Positions 6,418-9,677 of a stretch of 9,677 nt of DNA are shown piece by piece. Positions within the stretch are counted from its first letter, which is position 1. Each line of letters begins with the position of its first letter. The position numbers and the translations under genes are program-made. This DNA is from JBBSDV01 sp038240335 (GTDB taxonomy: Bacteria > Chloroflexota > Dehalococcoidia > DSTF01 > JACRBR01). Location of the stretch: positions 1 to 9,677 of the forward strand of contig JBBSDV010000129.1 of NCBI GenBank assembly GCA_038240335.1, written 5' to 3'. The notes below the pieces were generated by a model that was given only the letters and a program-made list of their open reading frames with translations, searched no databases and was not told the origin of the DNA.

Positions 6418-7668
6418 TCATCCCCAGCGGGGCTCGAACTCCATCGGGATGCCGAGGGCGGTTTTGCCGATGAGCTCTCGCGCCACGTCGTTGGTCATCG
6501 GGTGGAATGGCCCGGGACGGACGTCGCGGTAGTAGCGCTGCATCGGATGACGACGAAAGATGCCCGGAGCGCCGACAATCGTCATCGCCTGCTCGACGAT
6601 ACGGATGGCGGCATTCGTTGCGTGGTACTTCGTAAGGACGATCTTCGAGAGGTCATCTCGCTGCCGCAGACCGCCATCCATCCACACCCGCGCCGTCTGG
6701 TGGATCAGTGCGCGCGCCGCCGCGAGTTCGACCTCCATGTCGGCGACGTGGAACTGAACGCCTGGAAAGTGGCCGATCGGCCGCTCAAAGAGGATCGGCT
6801 TCTTTGTACGCGCCCATTCGACCGCGAAGTTCCGCGCGGCGGCGGCGACGCCGAGGTACACGGAGGCGACGCTGCAACAGAACCAGGCGAGAATTACGTT
6901 CGCGCCGACGTCGGCATCACCAGGCGCTCGCAGACCGACGCACGCCTGTTCCGGCACCCAGCAGTCCTTGATCACGAGATCGTGGCTCGCGGTGGCACGC
7001 ATCGACATCGTGTCCCACGTCTCAACGATCTCGATGCCCTCGGTGCCGCGCGGCACGATGAAGAGGCCGATCACCTGGTTGCCGTCTTCATCCGTTGTCG
7101 ATGTGTTCACGGAGAAGAGATCGATGATTGGCGAGAGCGACGTGAAGGTCTTCCTGCCGTTGAGGACGAACCCCTTGACGCCCTGATGCTCCTGCCGCGT
7201 AGCCGTCGTCGTCGGGAAGCCCCAGTTGCCGCCGATCTCCGCCTCGGTGAAACCGCCGCCGATGATCAGCTGTTGCTGCACGAGCATGCTCGCGAACATC
7301 TTCATCATCGAATCGGGCTGATTCGGCGGCAGCAGCGCGCCGGGCGCGGCGTTCGTGAGGTTCTCCATCATCGAGCCGAGGGCGAAGAGGTGCATATTCA
7401 CAGCGAGCGCGGTGGAGCCGCAGCCCTGGGCTAATCGCTCCTGGCACATAGCAAAGTCGAGCAGTGAACCGCCGAGGCCGCCGAGTTCCTCCGGGACCGG
7501 CAGTGCGATGTAGTTCGCCTTCTTCAGCTTGTCGAAGTTCTCGAACGGGAACGTGTTGTGTTGGTCATGCTCGTCGGCGCGGGTTGCAAAGTCGTCGGCG
7601 AGATCGGCAGTCATCGCCAGCAGGCGCTTGGACCTCTCGGCCGCGGAGGTCGTCGTCATCGTCGTCAT
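6418..7668 (-). CDS. Acyl-CoA dehydrogenase-family flavoprotein
   Basis: A 416-residue protein with the full acyl-CoA dehydrogenase fold: N-terminal helical domain with PVPEELGGLGG (57-67), beta domain with FTEAEIGGNWG (140-150), NGRKTFTSLSP (170-180) and WDTMSMRATASHDL (218-231), and a C-terminal helical domain. FAD should bind between the middle and C-terminal domains. The segment that in classical enzymes carries the catalytic Glu (QIYEGTNE after RDAR) reads RDVRPGPFHPMTND, with His389-Pro in place of Glu-Gly. It may thus be a variant dehydrogenase or a flavin monooxygenase of the DszC type. The start at 7668 has GGAGAG upstream; an in-frame GTG four codons earlier overlaps that site and is less likely. 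No electron-transfer flavoprotein gene adjoins it. Confidence 0.88.
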   Translation of the reverse strand: MTTMTTTSAAERSKRLLAMTADLADDFATRADEHDQHNTFPFENFDKLKKANYIALPVPEELGGLGGSLLDFAMCQERLAQGCGSTALAVNMHLFALGSMMENLTNAAPGALLPPNQPDSMMKMFASMLVQQQLIIGGGFTEAEIGGNWGFPTTTATRQEHQGVKGFVLNGRKTFTSLSPIIDLFSVNTSTTDEDGNQVIGLFIVPRGTEGIEIVETWDTMSMRATASHDLVIKDCWVPEQACVGLRAPGDADVGANVILAWFCCSVASVYLGVAAAARNFAVEWARTKKPILFERPIGHFPGVQFHVADMEVELAAARALIHQTARVWMDGGLRQRDDLSKIVLTKYHATNAAIRIVEQAMTIVGAPGIFRRHPMQRYYRDVRPGPFHPMTNDVARELIGKTALGIPMEFEPRWG

Positions 7669-7672
7669 GCAT

Positions 7673-7692
7673 CTCTCCACATCGTCGTCATA
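7673..7692 (-). promoter_or_regulatory. Shine-Dalgarno and -10 candidate of the acyl-CoA dehydrogenase gene
   Basis: GGAGAG on the minus strand (7678-7673) lies 4 nt before the ATG at 7668 and selects that start. TATGAC (7692-7687) is a -10 candidate. A TACACT hexamer further upstream (7709-7704) is an alternative, so the promoter is not resolved. Confidence 0.4.
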
Positions 7693-7754
7693 GCCTCATT
7701 GAGAGTGTACGCTGCCGGCCGTTCTTGGCGCCGCGGGACACGTTCATACATGCG

Positions 7755-8732
7755 TCAGATACGGTCGGTATTCCAGAACCGGATGCACTCGACCGGAAAC
7801 AGGGCGGGGAGACTCAGATCCGTGACGCCTGGCAGTTGCTCGCGCAGCAGGGGTTCCGAGATGACACGCATCATCATCGGGTAGCGCACGTCCGTCGTCT
7901 CGACCGTCGACGGGAGGGCGCGGAGCGCCACCGCCAACGGATGCGCGTGCGGAGCGAGAGCGACGATCCTCTCGCAGGCGCAGCCGTTGTAGGCGGTGAT
8001 TTCGACGAGCTGGCGAACCGCATCCTCATGCCCGGAGCGGCACTCGGCCTCGAGAATCTGATGGCCATACTCACGGCAGCGACTCCGGATATACGCGACG
8101 GGTTCCCCGTCGCGCCGGGCGACCCACGCGCGGGAGACGAGATCGACCCACCAGCGTGTGTCGAGCCAGGTCTGCTTCGTACGCACGATCGAACCGGTCG
8201 ATCCCACTATGGCGGCGCGGTAGATCGCGAGCAGCTGACGCATGTCCTTCGATAGGTCCATCTGCGGTGCCGTGTAGTACCAGGCGTGATGTTTGCGCGA
8301 CGTGATGTCAGTCTTGAGCGCCTCGAAGTACGGTTCCCGGACGATCTCGTATCCGAGACGCTCGTAGAACGCGGGGATTCCGGTGAAGAGGAACGACAGC
8401 GCCATACCTTCCGCACGCATCACCTCGATCGCGTCCCCGAGGAGCGCGGTGGCAATGCCCGCTCCTCGCGCACGAGGGAGTGTCGCGACGGAGCCGATGC
8501 CACCAACCTTTATCGGCACACCCCGCACGAGCATGGTGCGCGAGAAGATGCGCAGGCAGCCGACGAGGCGGCCGTCGGCCATGGCGACGCGCGCTTGCCG
8601 CAGCCGGAATGTCGAATCGCGTTCCACCTGCGCCTTAAACGTCTCCGGCGACGCCTCTGGAAAGGCGGTCTCCAGCACGTAGAGCAGCTCACCGAACTCC
8701 GAGGAACGAATGCCGCGTATCTGCACATCCAT
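7755..8732 (-). CDS. GNAT-family N-acetyltransferase, Eis-like N-terminal architecture
   Basis: A 325-residue acetyl-CoA-dependent acyltransferase. The N-terminal GNAT domain (about 3-140) has the acetyl-CoA pyrophosphate-binding loop in SVATLPRARGAGIATALL (81-98), with the R-x-x-G-x-A core at RARGAGIA (87-94). It then has FLFTGIPAFYERLGYEIV, the typical beta5-helix 4 segment. The arrangement, an N-terminal GNAT followed by about 180 residues of a second domain, resembles the Eis/enhanced-intracellular-survival group, though those proteins are usually nearer 400 residues with an extra SCP2-like domain that is not evident here. The substrate is unknown. The start at 8732 has TACGAT 5 nt upstream and no Shine-Dalgarno sequence. 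It is divergent from the cofG leader and 86 bp ahead of the acyl-CoA dehydrogenase gene. Confidence 0.85.
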   Translation of the reverse strand: MDVQIRGIRSSEFGELLYVLETAFPEASPETFKAQVERDSTFRLRQARVAMADGRLVGCLRIFSRTMLVRGVPIKVGGIGSVATLPRARGAGIATALLGDAIEVMRAEGMALSFLFTGIPAFYERLGYEIVREPYFEALKTDITSRKHHAWYYTAPQMDLSKDMRQLLAIYRAAIVGSTGSIVRTKQTWLDTRWWVDLVSRAWVARRDGEPVAYIRSRCREYGHQILEAECRSGHEDAVRQLVEITAYNGCACERIVALAPHAHPLAVALRALPSTVETTDVRYPMMMRVISEPLLREQLPGVTDLSLPALFPVECIRFWNTDRI

Positions 8733-8737
8733 GCCCG

Positions 8738-8743
8738 ATCGTA
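8738..8743 (-). promoter_or_regulatory. Leaderless-type -10 element of the GNAT gene
   Basis: TACGAT on the minus strand, identical to the cinA element, ends 5 nt before the ATG at 8732. No ribosome binding site is present between them. Confidence 0.55.
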
Positions 8744-8816
8744 GCGCAGGTCGAACGCACGCTGGAGACGAGATGAGGATGGTGGCGGATACCTGCGCAT
8801 CATGTTGCTACGGCGC

Positions 8817-8846
8817 TTGACGCCGATGCGGCGCAGTACTTATGAT
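8817..8846 (+). promoter_or_regulatory. Near-consensus sigma-70-type promoter upstream of cofG
   Basis: TTGACG (8817-8822) and TATGAT (8841-8846) each match the consensus at five of six bases and are 18 nt apart. Initiation is expected near 8853. This is the strongest promoter in the window and the only one with a good -35. It lies about 155 bp before the cofG start. Confidence 0.7.
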
Positions 8847-8852
8847 CGCGGT

Positions 8853-8956
8853 ACGAATTGAATAGCGACCGGGCGCGACATACCTGCTGGCGGTACAAGC
8901 CAGTCGCCGGGCCGTCGTAAGCCGCCGCGAGGCGCGCTTCGCGGTGCGGCTTTTTT
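8853..8956 (+). ncRNA. Candidate structured leader or small RNA upstream of cofG
   Basis: A region of about 100 nt bounded by the predicted start near 8853 and the T6 run at 8951-8956. It can fold as GCGAC (8875-8879) with GTCGC (8903-8907), enclosing TGGC (8888-8891) with GCCA (8899-8902). An alternative pairing of GGCGG (8889-8893) with CCGCC (8922-8926) would take up the 5' arm of the terminator. No FMN, cobalamin, SAM, TPP or other riboswitch consensus, and no SRP RNA loop, was recognised. It could be an attenuator for cofG or an independent small RNA. The boundaries are predictions. Confidence 0.42.
8919..8956 (+). terminator. Intrinsic terminator-like hairpin with T6 run in the cofG leader
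   Basis: AAGCCGC (8919-8925) pairs with GCGGCTT (8946-8952). Inside, CGCGA (8926-8930) pairs with TCGCG (8939-8943), leaving a 2-nt bulge and an 8-nt loop. A T6 run (8951-8956) follows immediately. No gene upstream on the plus strand needs terminating, because the GNAT gene faces the other way. The hairpin must therefore end a short RNA or attenuate cofG. Confidence 0.7.
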
Positions 8957-9002
8957 GTCGCCCGCTGCGAACATCGCAGACGAGCATCACCGCAGGAAAC
9001 GC

Positions 9003-9677
9003 ATGATCGAGACATCGTCACGCACCCGCTCCGACTTCGGCGAGATATGCGCACGCGCCCTCGGCGGCGAACGACTGACGCCGGCCGATGGCTATCTGCT
9101 GATCGGCGCGGACGCCAGCGAGCTCGCGACGATGATGGCCGCGGCGTCGGAACTGCGCGACCGCGGTCATGGCCGCACGATCACTTACTCACGCAAGGTG
9201 TTCATTCCGCTGACGAACCTCTGCCGCCAAAAGTGCGGCTATTGCACCTTCGCCCGCGGACCGAAAGATCTGATTGCCCACACGATGTCGCCGGACGAGG
9301 TGCTCGCGGTGGCGCGCGCCGGTGCGCGTCAGGGGTGCAAGGAAGCGCTGTTTTCGCTCGGTGAGCGGCCGGAGGAGACGTACGACTTCGTTCGCGCCGA
9401 TCTTGCGCGATTCGGACACAAAACGACGTCGTCGTACCTGCGCGAGATGTGCGAACTCGTGCTGCGCGAGACGGGGTTGCAACCGCACGTCAACCAGGGC
9501 CTCATGGAGCGCGACGAGATCGTCTCGCTGCGAGAGGTGAGCGCATCGATGGGCATGATGCTCGAAACAGTGTCGATGCGACTGCATGAGAAGGGCGGAG
9601 CGCACTGGAACTGCCCCGGCAAGGTGCCGGAGGAGCGGCTGCGGACGATGCGCTATGCCGGCGAAGAGAAGGTCGCC
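9003..9677 (+). CDS. cofG: CofG (FO synthase subunit 1) or the CofG half of an FbiC fusion, 3' truncated
   Basis: The first 225 residues of a radical-SAM enzyme that makes 7,8-didemethyl-8-hydroxy-5-deazariboflavin (FO), the chromophore of coenzyme F420. CofG acts on the tyrosine/aminouracil adduct made by CofH. SRKVFIPLTNLCRQKCGYC (63-81) holds the CxxxCxxC cluster ligands Cys74, Cys78 and Cys81. Further CofG/FbiC-typical segments are KEALFSLGERPEE and MGMMLETVSMRLHEKGG. Whether it is a separate CofG (about 350 residues) or a fused FbiC (about 850) cannot be told, because the frame is still open at the window end. The ATG at 9003 is chosen for AGGA (8994-8997) 5 nt upstream. The gene has an unusually long leader with a terminator-like hairpin. 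Confidence 0.92.
   Translation, partial: MIETSSRTRSDFGEICARALGGERLTPADGYLLIGADASELATMMAAASELRDRGHGRTITYSRKVFIPLTNLCRQKCGYCTFARGPKDLIAHTMSPDEVLAVARAGARQGCKEALFSLGERPEETYDFVRADLARFGHKTTSSYLREMCELVLRETGLQPHVNQGLMERDEIVSLREVSASMGMMLETVSMRLHEKGGAHWNCPGKVPEERLRTMRYAGEEKVA

Noticed and set aside
6139..7434. Long plus-strand open frame (431 codons) opposite the dehydrogenase and hydrolase genes
   Set aside because: Its translation is Arg/Asp-rich with no family motifs, and it lies antisense to two genes with intact catalytic signatures. Long antisense frames are expected in GC-rich DNA.
3667..8732. Five minus-strand genes as a single operon
   Set aside because: Gaps of 73-124 bp each contain a -10 candidate and two genes have leaderless-type starts, so separate promoters are more likely. 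Read-through cannot be excluded.
8853..8956. Known RNA family (tRNA, SRP RNA, FMN or cobalamin riboswitch) in the cofG leader
   Set aside because: No T-loop GTTCGANNCC, no SRP GGAAG-type loop, and no conserved FMN or cobalamin box could be found by eye. Only an unassigned structured leader is claimed.
1..9677. Defence island, CRISPR array, prophage, IS element or biosynthetic cluster
   Set aside because: No regularly spaced repeats, transposase, integrase, nuclease-helicase set or synthase genes are present. The neighbouring genes do not form a shared pathway.

Overview
This is a GC-rich bacterial chromosomal segment holding nine protein genes, two of them cut by the window edges. The gene set (PcrA/UvrD-type helicase, CinA, PIG-L deacetylase, GNAT, acyl-CoA dehydrogenase, CofG of coenzyme F420 synthesis) and the frequent leaderless-type promoters suggest a free-living actinobacterial or Chloroflexota-like organism. 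No rRNA or other marker fixes the taxon, so this is an inference.

Layout. The last 31 codons of a PcrA/UvrD-type helicase (plus strand) end at 97. A 259-bp gap with repeat copy A follows, then a PfkB-type kinase on the minus strand (357-1175). It is divergent from cinA (1333-2589, plus). A second gap carries repeat copy B and is followed by a PIG-L/LmbE-type deacetylase (2863-3621, plus). A minus-strand run of five genes comes next, in transcription order: GNAT acetyltransferase (8732-7755), acyl-CoA dehydrogenase-family enzyme (7668-6418), HSL-type alpha/beta hydrolase (6293-5355), inositol-monophosphatase-family phosphatase (5281-4439) and an SH3-domain lipoprotein (4338-3667). Gaps of 73-124 bp and separate promoter candidates argue against one tight operon. 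Finally cofG (or the CofG half of an FbiC fusion) starts at 9003 on the plus strand and runs off the window.

Regulation is the most distinctive layer. Five genes have a TANNNT -10 element only 5-8 nt before the start codon and no visible Shine-Dalgarno sequence, so their mRNAs are probably leaderless. The lipoprotein, hydrolase, acyl-CoA dehydrogenase and cofG have clear Shine-Dalgarno sequences. cofG has a near-consensus promoter about 155 bp upstream, followed by a terminator-like hairpin with a T6 run before the gene. That arrangement fits either a riboswitch-like attenuator or a separate small RNA of about 100 nt.

I see no defence system, mobile element, CRISPR array or tRNA. Most genes are ordinary metabolic or housekeeping genes that share no obvious pathway. 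The items most worth following are the cofG leader, the intergenic repeat pair and the leaderless promoter pattern.
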